The notes below the pieces were generated by a model. The model did not search any database. It was not told where the DNA came from and was given only the letters and a program-made list of their open reading frames with translations. A program made the position numbers and the translations under genes. Below are positions 32,646-45,553 of a stretch of DNA of 64,000 nt, in pieces (positions within the stretch are counted from its first letter, which is position 1; the number at the start of each line of letters is the position of its first letter). The stretch covers positions 61,045,373 to 61,109,372 of the forward strand of contig NC_081554.1 in assembly GCF_963082655.1 (NCBI RefSeq), in the 5' to 3' direction. This stretch comes from Stomoxys calcitrans. Its lineage: Eukaryota; Arthropoda; Insecta; Diptera; Muscidae.

Positions 32646-33602
32646 CGGTGGTCCATTTCGCTACCCCGTTTTTGATACCCCCTGTTTAATGTGGGACTTT
32701 CAAAAACCTAGGTAGGAAATCAGTTAAAAGATTATGATTATGATCTGTACCAAATAGAACCAGGAATAATATTGTAATACATCGGAAAAAACATTAAGTC
32801 GCCCAATATATATTTTCAAATTATTAATAAATCGCAATCTTAAGCGCTTTAGTTCAATTCGTAAAGAAGGTACCATTTTGTATGTTTTAGCACCTATTTT
32901 GCACTTTTTGATACCAAAAAGTACGCACTTTAAATGGATCATTTAGTCACCCATAATATATTTCCTTCTTGTATCTACATGCCAAGTTTTTGACCTCTAG
33001 CTACATCAGCAAAGAAAGTACCGAATAATACCAGTTTTGGTACCAAAATATATGGTACCATCTACAAAGAAAGTACCAAAAGTACCTATTTTGCACTTTT
33101 TGGTACCAAAAGGTCCGCACTTTAAATGAATCATCTAGTCACCCCCTTTTAGTCAAGGAAATATATACCTTCTTGTATCTACATGCCAAATTTTTGACCT
33201 CTAGCTACATCTGCAAAGTAAGCACCGAATAATACCAGTTTTGGTACCAAAATATATGGTACCATCTATAGTGAATTTTGGTATCAAAATGTGCGAATGG
33301 TGAATAGATCATTTAACCACCCATTATTTACTTCTTAGTTTGCCCACATGCCAAATTTCAGACCTCAAGATTCATCTGAACAGAAAGTACAAAATGGTAC
33401 CAATATTGGTACTAAAATGTACGAATTTGCACAGATCATTTAGTCATCCATCATTAATTCTTAGTTGTACACCCATCCCATATTTTGCAGCTCTAGTTTT
33501 ATCTGAACACATAGTTCAAATGGAACCAAAAATTAGTAAATTTTGGTCACCCATTAAGGTTTTGAAGCAAGTTCAAAAAATTTGAAAAATACACTTTTTT
33601 CA
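32646..33602. repeat. ggtacc-type tandem repeat
   Basis: Four diverged units share tttggtaccaaaa, atcatttagtcaccc and tacatgccaaatttttgacctctag. The period is about 160-190 bp. No relation to the mini-me units is visible and no coding frame is supported. Confidence 0.75.
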
Positions 33603-34820
33603 CATTTTTATACCCATCACCGAATAATGGGGTATATTCATTTTGTCATTCCGTTTGCAACACATCGAATTATCCATTTCCAACCCTATAAAGTATATAT
33701 TTTCTTGATCAGCCTAAATATCTAAGACGATCTAGCCATGTCCGCTGGTCCGTCTGTTTGTCTGTCTGTTAAAATGACGCTACAATCTTTAAAAATAGAG
33801 ATATTGAGCTGAAACTTTGCACAGATTCTCTTCCTGTCCATAAGCAGGTTAAGATGGCCTATATCGGACTATAACTTGATGTAGCCCCCATGTAGAACGA
33901 GCCGCCGAATTATTGTCTTAGGCCCATAAAAGCCACATTTATTATCCGATTTTGCTGAAATTTGGGACAGTGAGTTATGTTATGCCCTTCGACATCCTTC
34001 GTCAATTTGGCCTAGATCGGTCCAGAATTGGATATAGCTGCCATATAGACCGATCCGCCGATTTAGGCTCTTAGGCCCATAAAGCCACATTTTCTATCCT
34101 ATTTTGCCTAAATTTTGGACAGTGAGTCGTGCTAGTCTCTTCGACTGATCGGTTCAGATTTCGATATAGCTGTCGTATAGACCGATCTCCCGATTTAAGG
34201 TCTTGCGGCCATTAAATACGCATTTATTGCCCAATATCAGCGAAATTTGGGACAGTGAGATGTGTTAGGCCCTTCGACATTCTTCTTCAATTTGGCTCAG
34301 ATCGGTTCAGATTTGGATATAGCTGTCATATAGACCGATCCGCCGATTAAGGGTCTTAGGCCGATAATAGCCACATTTATTATCCGATTTTGCTGAAATT
34401 TGGGAAAGCGAGTTGTGTTAGGCCCTTCGACATTCTTCTTCAATTTGGCTCAGATCGGTTCAGATTTGGATATAGCTATCATATAGACCGATCTCTCGAT
34501 TTAAGGTTTTGGTGCCATAAAAGGCGTATTTATTGTCGGATGTCGCTGAAATTTGGGGCAGTGAGATGTGTTAGGACCTTCGACATTCTTCTTCAATTTG
34601 GCTCAGATCGGTTCAGATTTGGATATAGCTGTCATATAGACCGATCTTTCGATTTAAGGTTTTGGGGCCATAAAAGACGTATTTATTGTCCAATTTCGCC
34701 GAAATTTGGGACAGTGAGTTGTATTAGGCCCTTCGACATTCTTCCTCATTTTTGCTCAGATCGGTTTAGATTTGGCTATAGCTGCTTTATAGACGGATAT
34801 CTCGATTTATAGAATTTCAA
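33603..34820 (+). mobile_element. mini-me-like element, subfamily D
   Basis: The head reads tttttatacccatcaccgaataatggggtatattc, then tataaagtatatattttcttgatcagcc and cgatctagccatgtccgctggtccgtctg. The last phrases are close to the Drosophila mini-me/DINE-1 head. Six units follow, each with gttaggcccttcgacattcttcttcaatttgg and tcagatttggatatagctgtc. Confidence 0.8.
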
Positions 34821-34894
34821 CAACAAAACATGAATACTTGTATATCCCCAAAACCTGTGGAGATATTGTACACCTCCAGCTGACTTTGAAGGGA

Positions 34895-35141
34895 TTTTTA
34901 GCCCTATCTAGAAGAAAATAATTTTAAAAAACGGACCACAAATGAAGATTTGGCAGCCCGAATAATTTTACAAAATGTTGAGGTGACTAAATTTTGACGC
35001 CTGCCAAGAGGCGCCTGGACAGTTAAGGCCTTGAAATATTGCACACAATCTCGCTAACCATTCTTAATTTTAAAGAGATATCTTTATCCGTTCTCATACG
35101 GCATATTTTTTACTAGTTTTTTTTTATTTTCTCCGACTGTG
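34895..35141. mobile_element. long-TIR MITE, right-end partial copy
   Basis: It matches the right half of 3710-4237 in order: cacaaatgaagattwgg, gttgaggtgac, tattgcacaca, gagatatctttaycc, gttctcatacggcatatttttta and ttttctccgactgtg at the end. The left TIR is not found. The right end abuts SINE sequence. Confidence 0.7.
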
Positions 35142-35240
35142 CGCTGTTCGGACTCGGCTTTAAAAACTAGGCCCCCTATCATTGCCCCTGCTACTTAATG
35201 GAATGAATGTTCATGGGCAAACTTGCATATGTGTTGCATG
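35142..35240 (+). mobile_element. SINE 3' fragment
   Basis: The text gttcggactcggctttaaaaactaggcccc, then tcattg and ttaatggaatgaatgttcatgggc, follows the 3' half of the SINE at 48038-48344, with a short deletion. Confidence 0.65.
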
Positions 35241-36540
35241 AACCATGAGCTGCATGCGATATAATTCTAAATTGATTGAGATAAGGCTACGAACAGGGGT
35301 TGGGTACAACAATACATTATTTTGACCTTTTTTTCAGGGTTTTCCATTAAGAGGAATTTGTAGAAACTACCATTCTTACCCGTCCTAAATATCCAATCAA
35401 TGAATATCCTAAAATTTTAAAGAATTCGGACAGTGTCACATACAATCACATAAATTCATCACTGAATGCCTACTGTTTTCCTACTCAATATCCTTGTAAC
35501 TTTTGTTTTTGACCTTGTGGTAAGCTGGTAATCTTGTTTCGCAACTGTAACGACCCCAAGCAATAACTTTTGATAAATTCTCAATTTGTACTGGTACTGC
35601 GGCAATGCTAGAGCGATTGTAAACATCTGTATTTAAGGATCTTTTAAAATGGTCAGTGATTTCCAAGAAAAGTTCACTCACTAGATTATGTCCCAACCCT
35701 AGTTGCTTGCAAAGAACCTTTCGGACAACAACGAAATGGTTAATAATTTTCCAAAACAACCACTTTACAAGTGTTCATATTTTTTTGTATTTCTCTTTTT
35801 TTTTATTCACTAAATGTTATTAGGAGCTTATGGCTTTAATGTGGGACATGTGCCTTACAGACGGGCGGAAAGCCACAACATTTTATGGCTGAATGGACTT
35901 TTTCTATGGACTATGCAGCCATGTGGGCAAGTGTGTAAAAATCTTAAACTTTAATATGTGTAATCGTATGTTATAGATCTTTATGGCACATACGACTCAT
36001 TCTTATGAACCGCACAAGGAAATGGAAAAATCTTGGAAAGTGAAAGAAATCTTGGTTTCTGTTTTTCTTTTCATTTTTCTTTTTCTCACTTCCTGGGAGA
36101 AACTATTTTAAGTTAACACTATGAGAAATGTGGCAAGAGTCCAGGCCAACAAATGTTCATAGCCACATTTTGAAAGAACACGTACCATAAGGAACAAAAC
36201 ATGATCTTGGACATTGGTATGGGTATGCGTTTAATGTAGGATATGTACAAACAGCAATGGGAAAGTGAATGGGGAAGGCTGCTGATTTTAGAGATATGTT
36301 GGAGGGCTTTTTAGATTTTAGCTTCTACAGATCAATTAGGTAGAAGAACAACTACAACAACATTTAAATTTTATTTGGGAAAATATATAAGAAATGATTG
36401 GGAATTTGTATGTCAAGTACTTCATAACATTGTTTCGATTTTGGCGAGAACATCAAAATTTTCAGCAGTCGTGTCCCCTCACCATTGCTGGCGAAATTTT
36501 TGAGGCATTCATCTGTGTAAAACTTCTGTACTTAGAGGTG
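35241..36540. other. non-coding, unique-looking DNA
   Basis: No repeat or reading frame that I can support; a weak open frame at 35481-35759 has no recognisable domain. Confidence 0.5.
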
Positions 36541-37109
36541 TTGTTCGAGACACACTAGGCATGGTTGTTGTAGGTCTTTGGAAAAGTCATTTCAGCCAAA
36601 GCGTTTTTCTGTGGGCTCAGGACTTACAATCTCCCGGCCGATACGGGATAACTATGAGCACCACACAGGCTGGAACTTTGAGTTCTGTGGTGTCTATAGT
36701 TATCACGGGAAGCTTAGCTGAAAGCTACGGGGCGCGTCCACAGCTTGTGGAGAGGTACGTTTTTATGCGGAGTAGCTGCAAATGCGGCCGAGGGCAGCAG
36801 CGATTTTCGAGAGGAGAGTCTCAGGGAGGAGTCAGGTGACACTGGCTCTTAATTAAATACTGAGTGCCAAAGATACTCGGGATGACAAGGCGAGTTATTG
36901 GCGCCTTCAAATAACCAATGGCCAACGCCAGCGTCTATTCCCAGGTTAGGGGCGGCTGGAGGCGAGCGTCGGATCTTGGAGCAAGCGGCTCGCCACAACG
37001 AGGAATACATGTGCAATCCCACAAAACACTTGCAGTTGGGGCGCTGGGCCAGTAACCCGCCCCCGGAAAACTATGAGAAACAAAAGAGTAGTAAAAACGG
37101 ACAATCTGG
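36541..37109. other. unidentified GC-richer segment beside RTE-like LINE
   Basis: A segment more GC-rich than its neighbours holds two open frames (36561-36839, 36898-37113) without recognisable domains. It could be a 5' part of the RTE-like LINE or of another transposon; I cannot decide from sequence alone. Confidence 0.35.
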
Positions 37110-38235
37110 CTAGAAAAATGCCAACTACAGAGGAATAAGTCTTCTCCCCATCGCAAACAAGATACTCTCGAGCATACTGTGTGAAAGATTAAAACCTAAA
37201 GTCAATGAGATAATTGGGCCCTATCAATGCGGCTTTAGACCTGGTAAATCCACCCTAGACCACCTAGACGAGGTTTCAGACAAGGAGACAGCCTATCGTG
37301 TGATCTCTTTAATATCCTGTTGGAGAAGATTATACGAGATGCAGATGTGAATAGATATGGACACTAATTACAAGGGAACACATGCTACTCGCCTATACCG
37401 AGGACATCGATATCATAGGTCAGTCAACGGAAGTAGTAACTGCTGCCTTCGAAAGAATCGAAAGAGAGTCAGTGAAAATGGGTCTGGCAGTAAATGGAGA
37501 TAAGATGAAATGGATGGTTTCAACTCCCAAAAAGCCTTGCACAACCGAGCAGATAAAGAAAATGGAGAAAGTTGGGAACCACAACTTTGAGACAGTCAGT
37601 AACTTTATCTACGTCGGCACCGCCGTAACCGAAACGAATGACACAAGTTTTGAGATTAAGCGAAGAATAATACTGACAAACAGATGCTACTTTAGATTAA
37701 GTAATCAGTTTAGAAACAGGGCCACCGCTTACACTATACAAGACACTATACTAGACACTATACAAGACACTGATACTACCCGTGCTGTTATGTGGGTCTA
37801 AAGCATGGGTGCTTGTGAAAGCAGTTGAGGCAGTGCTTGAAGTATTTGAGTGAAAGATTCTTCGTAAAATAAATGGACCTGTTTGCGTTAATAAAGAATA
37901 AAGGCGACATATGAACCACGAGCTGTATAAGCTGTATGACGACGAAAGCATAGTTACACGCATCAAAATACAACGGCTGCGTTGGCTAGGTCATGTTGTC
38001 AGAATGGATGAAGAAGCTTCAGCAAAGAAGTCTTTTGAAGGTAAACACGGTGGTACAAGCAAACCGGAAAGACCAAAAGGCCGACCGAATGATCAAGTGG
38101 TGGGAGACACCTCGAAACATGGTGTCAGAGATTTTAGAAAGAGCGCAGAAGATCGAGGCGCTTGGAACCATATTCTACGTTCGGCTAGTGGAACAAATAT
38201 TGTGTCATAGTCAATTAAAGTAAAGTAAGTATCCC
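37110..38235 (+). mobile_element. RTE-like LINE, RT with internal deletion
   Basis: Frames read ANYRGISLLPIANKILSSIL, IGPYQCGFRPGKSTLDHL, then FRQGDSLSCDLFNILLEK and LLAYTEDIDIIGQS, then AVNGDKMKW, and the C-terminal ILRKINGPV and LRWLGHVVRMDE regions. These are hallmarks of RTE-type insect LINEs. The segment between GKSTLDHL and FRQGDSL, which carries the first catalytic Asp, is deleted. It ends at ttaaagtaaagtaagta near 38228. Confidence 0.8.
37382..38210 (+). pseudogene. RTE-like RT palm/thumb and C-terminus (YTED)
   Basis: The frame at 37382-37801 starts inside the palm, with AYTEDIDIIG where active enzymes have YADD, so the first Asp is Glu. It continues through KMGLAVNGDKMKWM and NFIYVGTAVTE. 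The second part, 37911-38210, reads NHELYKLYDDESIVTRIKIQRLRWLGHVVRMDE, then DRGAWNHILRSASG. The two parts are in different frames and are separated by stops near 37800-37900. Confidence 0.78.
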
Positions 38236-39675
38236 CTGTTCCTAAGCGCCCCACTGATAAGTTTACCGATTGACTCAGAATCACTTTCTAAAATAATTTA
38301 GCTATTTCCTTCCGACTCTCCGTCTACCTGTCTGTTTGTCCGTCTGTCCAAGTTTATTTGTGTACAAACTACAGGTCGCAATATTCACCCGATCGTCGTC
38401 AAATTTGGCACAGCCTTTTTTTTAGCCAAGAGACGAAGCCCATTGAAATTCAAAAAATTTGTTCATATTTTGATATAGTTTCCATATATTGGGTTGCCCA
38501 AAAAGTAATTGCGGATTTTTTAAAAGAAAGTAAATGTATTTTTAATAAAACTTTGAATGAACTTTAGTCAAATATACTTTTTTTCTAAAGCAAGCTAAAA
38601 GTAACAGCTGATAACTGACAGAAGAAAGAATGAAATTACAGAGTCACAAGCTGTAAAAAAATTTGTCAACGCCGACTATATGAAAAATCCGCAATTACTT
38701 TTTGGGCAACCCAATATATGTTCCATACATACTGACCAATCTTCCCAAAATGTTATACAACGCTTTCTTCGACAACTACCTCAATATCTAAGAAGTTTGC
38801 TCAAAATCGGTTGAGATTTAAGTATAGCCCATATATATGTTCCTCCGATTTTGAGAAATGTTGCAAAAAAGTGCTCATTGGTAAAAAATGCGCTTGCAAT
38901 GGCTCTGGAAGTAAATATCAGGCGATATACATATATGACAGCTATATCTAAATATGAACCGATTTCTATTAAATTCATCTATAATGTCGTGAGTCAAGAG
39001 AAAATCCATCCTGCCATATTTCGAGAGAATCTATTAACAAATGACCATTTGATTGCAATATTACTACAAATCGGACGAACATATATATGAGAGCTATGTC
39101 TACATCTGAACCGATTTCGAGCAAACTTTAAAGACATTGTGGAAGTCGCCGACGAAAGCGTTGTACAAAATTTTAGGATGATTGATCAATAAATGCGCTT
39201 GTAGTGGCTCTAGGAGTGAAAAACGATATGAGGGCTATATCTAAATCTGAACAGATTTCCAAGAAATTCACCTGTAATGTCTGGAGTCAGAAGAGAATCC
39301 TTCCTGCCAAATTTCGAGGAATCAGTTAACAAATGATCATTTTATTGCAGTATTACTGCAAATCGGAAGAACATATATATGGTAGCTATATCCAAATCTG
39401 AACCGATTTTTTTTCTAATTTCAATAGGCTTCGTCTCTAGGCTGAAAAACACGTCTGTACCAAATTTGAAGACGACCGGATGAAAATTGCGACCTGTAGT
39501 TTGTACACAAATTAACATGAACAGACGGACAGACAGACAGAAGGACATATCTAAATCGAATCAGAAGGTGATTCTGAGTCGATCGGTATACTTATCAATG
39601 GGTCTATCTCTCTTCCTTTTGGGTGTTACAAACTAATTTTTTAAGTTATAACACCCTATACCACAGTTGTGGTAT
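38236..39675. mobile_element. two mini-me subfamily B copies in inverted arrangement
   Basis: A plus-strand head (gattgactcagaatcactttct, microsatellite at 38300-38350) starts at the left, and a minus-strand head (acagacggacagacagacag at 39520-39545, then gggtctatctctcttccttttggg) closes the right end at 39675. Units between change orientation at about 38850-38900. Both tails appear lost at the junction. The plus copy contains the mariner derivative at 38489-38714. Confidence 0.7.
38489..38714. mobile_element. 226-bp mellifera-type mariner deletion derivative
   Basis: TTGGGTTGCCCAAAAAGTAATTGCGG begins at 38489 and its inverse ends at 38714. TA flanks both sides (38487-38488 and 38715-38716). 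Internal sequence consists only of the two ends of the mariners at 10021 and 45554, joined after caaatatac, with the whole transposase gene deleted. It is inserted in a mini-me unit. Confidence 0.93.
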
Positions 39676-39684
39676 AGGGTATAA

Positions 39685-40775
39685 TAACGTAAAATAAGTA
39701 AAAGCGTGATAAGTTCGGCCGGGCCGAATCTTATATACCCTCCACCATGGATAGCATTTATCGAGTTCTTTGCGCGGCATATCTTTTTAGGTAAACAAAA
39801 AATAGTGAATAAAAACTGTTGTGCTATTGGAGCTATATCAAGTTTTAGTCCGATTCGGACCATGAATAAGTTAATTAAACATTGCAGAAGTTATTGTGTA
39901 AGATTTCAGTCCATTCGGATAAGAATTGCAACTTGTAGGGGCTCAAAAACCAAGTCGGAAGATTGGTTTATATGGGAGCTGCATCAAGCTATAGATCGAT
40001 TCAGACCATATTTAACATGTATTTTGAAGGTCATGGGAAAACCGAAGTTCAAAATTTCAGCCAAATCTAGAGGCTCAAGAAGTGAAGATCCCGGATGGGT
40101 TTATATGGCAACTATATCAGGTTATATATTGATTTGCTCCATACTTAGCGCAGTTGTTGAAAGTCATAGCAAAACACCTCATGCAAAATTTCAGTCAAAT
40201 CGGATAAGAATTGCGTCCTCTAGAGGCACAAGTAAATCGTACTCGGCACAGTGGTTGGAAGTGACTCCATAACGCCACGTGCAAAATTACAGCCAATTCG
40301 GATAAAAATTGCGCCCTCTAAAAGCTGATGAAATTAAGACCCAAGATCGGTTTATATGGCATCTTTATCAGGTTTTGAACCGATTTGAACCATACTTAGC
40401 ACAATTGTTGAAAAACACCATGTGCAAAATTTCAGTCAAATCGGACGAGAATTGCCCCCTCCAGAGCCTCAAAAAATCAGACGAGAATTGTGCCCTCCCG
40501 AGCCTCAAGAAATCAAGATCCAAGATCGGTTTATATGGCAGCTATATCAAAACATAAACCGATTTGGCCCATTTACATTTACAAAAGTATTTGTGCAAAA
40601 TTTCAAGCGTCTAGCTTTACTCCTTCGGAAGTTAACGTGTTTTCGACAGACTCGGCATAAAATGTCATGACGATCAAGAATATATATACTTTATGGGGTC
40701 TTAGACGCATATTTCGTGGTGTAACAAACAAAATGACGAAATAAGTATACCCCCATCCTATGGTGGAGGGTATAA
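39685..40775 (-). mobile_element. mini-me-like element, subfamily A
   Basis: The reversed tail (agtaaaagcgtgataag, hairpin 39714-39728) is followed by six to seven units and the reversed head (tacccccatcctatggtggagggtataaaa). The microsatellite has been lost: tcgacagactcggcataaaatg stands where the GTCC repeat is expected. The longest open frame across it (188 codons from 39706) is incidental. Confidence 0.82.
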
Positions 40776-40854
40776 AATTCTTTTTTTTGCACTTTTATCT
40801 GCAAAATTCAATAAGAGTTATTACGATATCTTTTTTCGTGTCCTCAAAAAGCCA

Positions 40855-41200
40855 AAAATATTTATATTTTCTATACCCTTCACCAAGGATAGGGGTTTAA
40901 AAATTTTGCCATTCGACTTTGTGAATCCGTTCGTCTGTCGAAAGTACGCTAACTCTTGAACGAGTAAAGTCGCTCGAAATTTTGAGCAAATGTAGCTTAG
41001 CGTAGGTCTGTTAGTATTGTAAATGGGTCAAATCAATCCTGTTTAGATAAAGCTGCCGTTGAAATTGAAATCTGATTTTAGCTCAAGAGTCTATTGAATT
41101 CCAATTCCTTCTAAGAATGGTCCAAATTGGTTTATAACCCGATAGAGATAGAGCTCCCATATAAACCGTTCCTCGATCCGCTTTCTATTTAAATGCCACA
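40855..41200 (+). mobile_element. mini-me subfamily A, degenerate short copy
   Basis: The head ctatacccttcaccaaggatagggg, a vestigial microsatellite (gttcgtctgtc), and one to two units (gtaaatgggtcaaatc, ccatataaaccg) are present; no tail. Confidence 0.65.
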
Positions 41201-42566
41201 AATATGAAGGAAGATTAAACAGCGATTAATTCCTCTCACTGCAGCAAACAGGAAAAAAAATAACAGCCTTAATTCCCTCAGATGATGACAATTTTGGTTC
41301 AGCTTTGATATTCTCTTTAAGGCCTCTCAAAGAACTGCAATTCAAAACCCCAAAACTTATAAGCTTGGCAGACGGGTTGATTTGTTACAAAAAAAAAGAA
41401 ATATATATACCCTAATACAAAAGCACTACAAGTTTCCGGTTAGTTTGGCTTTTCTACAAAGGCAAATTTGAATTGCTTTACATACAGTATACGCTTTTAT
41501 TTTGATTTCCCTTTTTGTAGCCTCCATATAAGGTTCGTGTCGTTTCCTCTTCACCTCCCCAGCTATCCAATGAGGATCTTCCATTATTTAACTTTATGGT
41601 TAGTTTATACTACCAATTTGGGCCCACATATTCTCCATGTCTCTTTGAGCAAGTGAGCAAGTGTTTGTCTTTGTATGCACGGGTTTGTACTTTAGATAAA
41701 GGAAAAAAAATTAGAAGAGTGTGGTGCCATTAGACCACATTCCAAAAGTTGTTTTGGCCAAATGTAACCTTCAGAAGAAAATTTACATAGAAAAACCTTT
41801 GGGAAACAACATCAATTCGTAGAGTCTGTATTAGTTGGGATTTCTATTAGATATTTTATGCCACAAAAACACACACACACACACTGAAACACCCACACAA
41901 AGTCATATAGACATAAAGACAAATCCACATACATACACGCACACACACACATTCACATATAGCATGAATGTTATGCATACATATAGTCATTTATTAGTAT
42001 ATATATTACACACGTCCTCATAAACAATTCCATCTAATGCCCTTGTTTTTTGCCTAGTAGGAGACCTCAATTGCCTTCTTGTGGTAGTAGGTGCTGGAAG
42101 ATGAGTGTGATAGCTCGTCTGGATATGAATGGAAGCGTGTGTCTCTGGCTGATAACAACCTTAATACAAATTGAATAAAATTGTTAACTTTATTATTTCA
42201 TTTTATAACTAAATTTGCTACCAAAAAGTTTGGCTCCTAGGCCAACTGAATGCTACTGAGGCATGTGTGTTGGCACCAAATGAACCTAAAGAGTCACGAA
42301 CACAAGTGGTCGTCGGTCAGTTTACCCTTTATTGGGCAATGTTGCTACATTTGTATAGATGACATTTTTGCATGGCATGGACTTTGATGATCTGTGTGTG
42401 TGTTTTTTTTTTTTTAATTTTGATTTTTCTATGCTTAAAGAATTCCTGATGGTGACAAAATGTAGATATGACGACATTTTTGAGTTTATAATGAAAGAAA
42501 TGAATTTGTTAAAAATAAAATGAGACTATCAACTATTTGTATAAGGGTGGAACCAAATGTTTATTA
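41201..42566. other. non-coding, unique-looking DNA with (CA)n
   Basis: (AC)n at 41868-41884, further ACAC-rich stretches to 41950, and poly-T at 42403-42415. No supported gene. Confidence 0.55.
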
Positions 42567-42650
42567 GGTAAGGTTAGCTTTAAGTGACAGGCTGCTATCA
42601 GACACACTTAGACGTTTTCGTCCATTGTAATACCACAGGAACAGAAACAA
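42567..42650 (-). mobile_element. LINE family 2, 3' terminus
   Basis: Text ggtaaggttagctttaagtgac...cacttagacgttttcgtccattgtaataccacagg is the family 2 3' UTR in reverse. It is cut at 42651 by a mini-me tail. Confidence 0.75.
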
Positions 42651-45553
42651 GTAAAAAGGCGTTAAGTTCGGCCTGGCCGCACTTTGGATACCCACCACCT
42701 CGGCTATATATGTCAACCACCTTTCGTAAAAATCCGATGAAAAATGCATACCTTATGCCCCATAACAGCTATATCGAAATATGTTCCGATTTGGACAAAA
42801 TACTAATAAGTACAAGTCATTGTTTGATTGTGTATAGCAAAATATTGGTAATTTTTAGTAGCTATATCTAAAAATAAACCGATCTGAACCATATACGACA
42901 CGGATATCGAAAAGCCTAACATGGACCACTGTGTTAAATTTCAGTGAAATCGCATTATAAATGCGTATTTTATGGGGCCAAGACTTAAACTTGAGATATC
43001 GGTCTATATGGCAGCTATATTCGAATCTGGAACGATCTGGACCACATTGAAGAAGGATGTCGAAGGGCCTAACACAACTCGCTGTCCCAAATTTCGGCGA
43101 TATCGGACAATAAATAGGCCATTTATTGGCCCAAAACCTTGAATCGAGAGATCAGTCTATATGGCAGCTATATCCAAATCTGTACAGATCTGGGCCAAAT
43201 TGACAAAGAATATCGAAGGGACTAACTCAACTCACTATCCCAAATTTTGGAAAAATCGGACAATAAATGCGCCTTGTATAGGCACAATACCTTAAGTCGA
43301 GAGATCGATCTATATGGCAGCTATATCTAAATCTGGACCGACCTGTGCCATATTGCAGAAATAGGTCGAGGGGCTTAACTAAACTCACTGTCTCAAATTT
43401 CGGCGACATCGGACAATATATGCACCTTTAATGGGCCCAAAACCTTAAACCGAGAGATCGGTCTATATGGGAGCTATATTCAAATCTGAACCGATCTGGG
43501 CCAAATTAAAGAAGGATATCGAAGGGCCTAACACAACTCACTGTCTTAAATTTTGGAAACATCTCTCAATAAATGCGCCTTTTTGGGGCGCAAGACCTTA
43601 AACCGACAGATCGGTCTATATGGCAGCTATATCCACATCTGGACCTATCTGGGCGAAATTGACGAAGGATGTCGAAGGGCCTGACACAACTCACTGTCTC
43701 AAATTTCGGCGACATCTGACAATATATGCACCTTTTATGGGCACAAAACTTTAAATCGAGAGATTGGTCTATATGGCAGCTATATCCAAATCGGGACCGA
43801 CCTGAGGTATATTGCAGAAGTAGGTCGAGGGGCTTAACTAAACTCTTCGTCTCAAATTTCGGCGACATCGGACAATACATGCACCTTTAATTGGCCCAAA
43901 ACCTTAAATCGAGAGATCGGTCTATATGGGAGCTATATGCAAATCTGAACCGATCTGGGCCAAATGGAAGAAGTATATCGTCGGGCTTAAAACAACTCAC
44001 TGTTCCAAATTCCAGCAAAATGGGATAATAAATGCGCCTTTTATGGGCCCAAAACCTTAAATCGAGAGATCGGTCTATATGGCTGCTATATCCAAATCTA
44101 ATCCGATCTGGGTCAAATTGCAGAAGTATGTTGAGGGACTTAACTTACTGTCCCCAATTTCAGTGACATCGGACAATACATGCACCTTTAATGGGCCCAA
44201 AACCTTAAATCGAGAGATCGGTCTATATGGGAGCTATATTCAAATCTGAACCGATCTGGGCCAAATTGAAGAAGGATATCGAAGGGCCTAACACAACTCA
44301 CTGTTCCAAATTCCAGCAAAATGGGATAATAAATGCGCCTTTTATGGGCCCAAAACCTTAAATCGAGAGATCGGTCTATATGGCAGCTATATTCAAATCT
44401 GGACCGAACAGGGCCAAATTGAAGATGGATATCGAAGGGCCTAACACAACTCACTCTCTCAAATTTTGGAAAAATCTGTCAATAAATGCGCCTTTTATGG
44501 GCCCAAGACCTTAAACCGACAGATCGGTCTATATGGCAGCTATATCCACATCTGAACCTTTCTGGGCGTAATTGACGAAGGATGTAGAAGGGCCTAACAC
44601 TACTCACTGTCCCAAATTTCAGCGAAATCGGATAATAAATGTGGCTTTTATGGGCCTAAGACTCTAAATCGGCAGATCGGTCTATATGGCAGCTATATCC
44701 AAATCTAGACCGATGTGAGCCAAATTGAAGAAGGATATCGAAGGGCATAACACAACTCACTATCTCAAATTTTGGAAAAATCTGTCAATAAATGCGCCTT
44801 TTATGGGCCTAAGACCTTAAACCGACAGATCGGTCTATATGGCAGCTATATCCACATCTGGACCTATCTGGGCCAAATTGACGAAGGATGTCGAAGGCCC
44901 TAACACTACTCACTGTCCCAAATTTCAGCGAAATCGGATAATAAATGTGGCTTTTATGGGCCTAGGACACTAAATCGGCTGATCGGTCTATATGGCAGCT
45001 ATATCCAAATCAGGACCGATGTGGGCCAAATTGAAAAAGGATGTCGAAGGGACGAACACAACTCAGTGTCGCAAATTTAAGCACAATCGGATAATAAATG
45101 TGGTTTTTATGGGTCTAAGACCCTAAATCGGTGGATCGGTCCATATGGCAGCTATATCCAAATCTGGACCGATGTGGGCCAAATTGAAAAAGGATGTCGA
45201 AGGGGCTAAAACAACTCAGTGCCTCAAATTTAAGCACAATCGGATAATAAATGTGGCTTTTATGGGCCTAAGACCATAAACCGGCGGATCGGTCTATATG
45301 GGGGCTATATAAAGATATAGTCCGATATAGCCTATCTTCGAACTTAACCTGCTTATGGACAAAAAAAAAGAATTTGTGCATAGTTTCAGTTCAATATCTC
45401 TATTTTTGAAGACTGTAGCGTGATTTCCACAGACAGACGGACGGACATGGCTAGATCGTCTTAGATTTTTGCGCCGATCAAGAGTATATATACTTTATAG
45501 GGTCGGAAATGGATATTTCGATGTGTTGCAAACGGAAAGACAAAATTAATATA

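Noticed and set aside
33000..33600. Possible KpnI-like restriction repeat or virus-like element from ggtacc words
   Set aside because: The words belong to a decayed tandem repeat; no viral or retroviral coding domains are visible.
36561..37113. Possible host gene in the GC-richer segment
   Set aside because: The frames have no domain, are short and lie next to the RTE-like LINE; kept only as an unidentified segment.
39706..40272. 188-codon open frame
   Set aside because: It spans the tail and units of a mini-me element; it is open only because the unit is a multiple of three.
42651..45550. CRISPR-like regular repeats
   Set aside because: Units are contiguous 153-bp tandem copies with no spacers, in a eukaryotic transposon.
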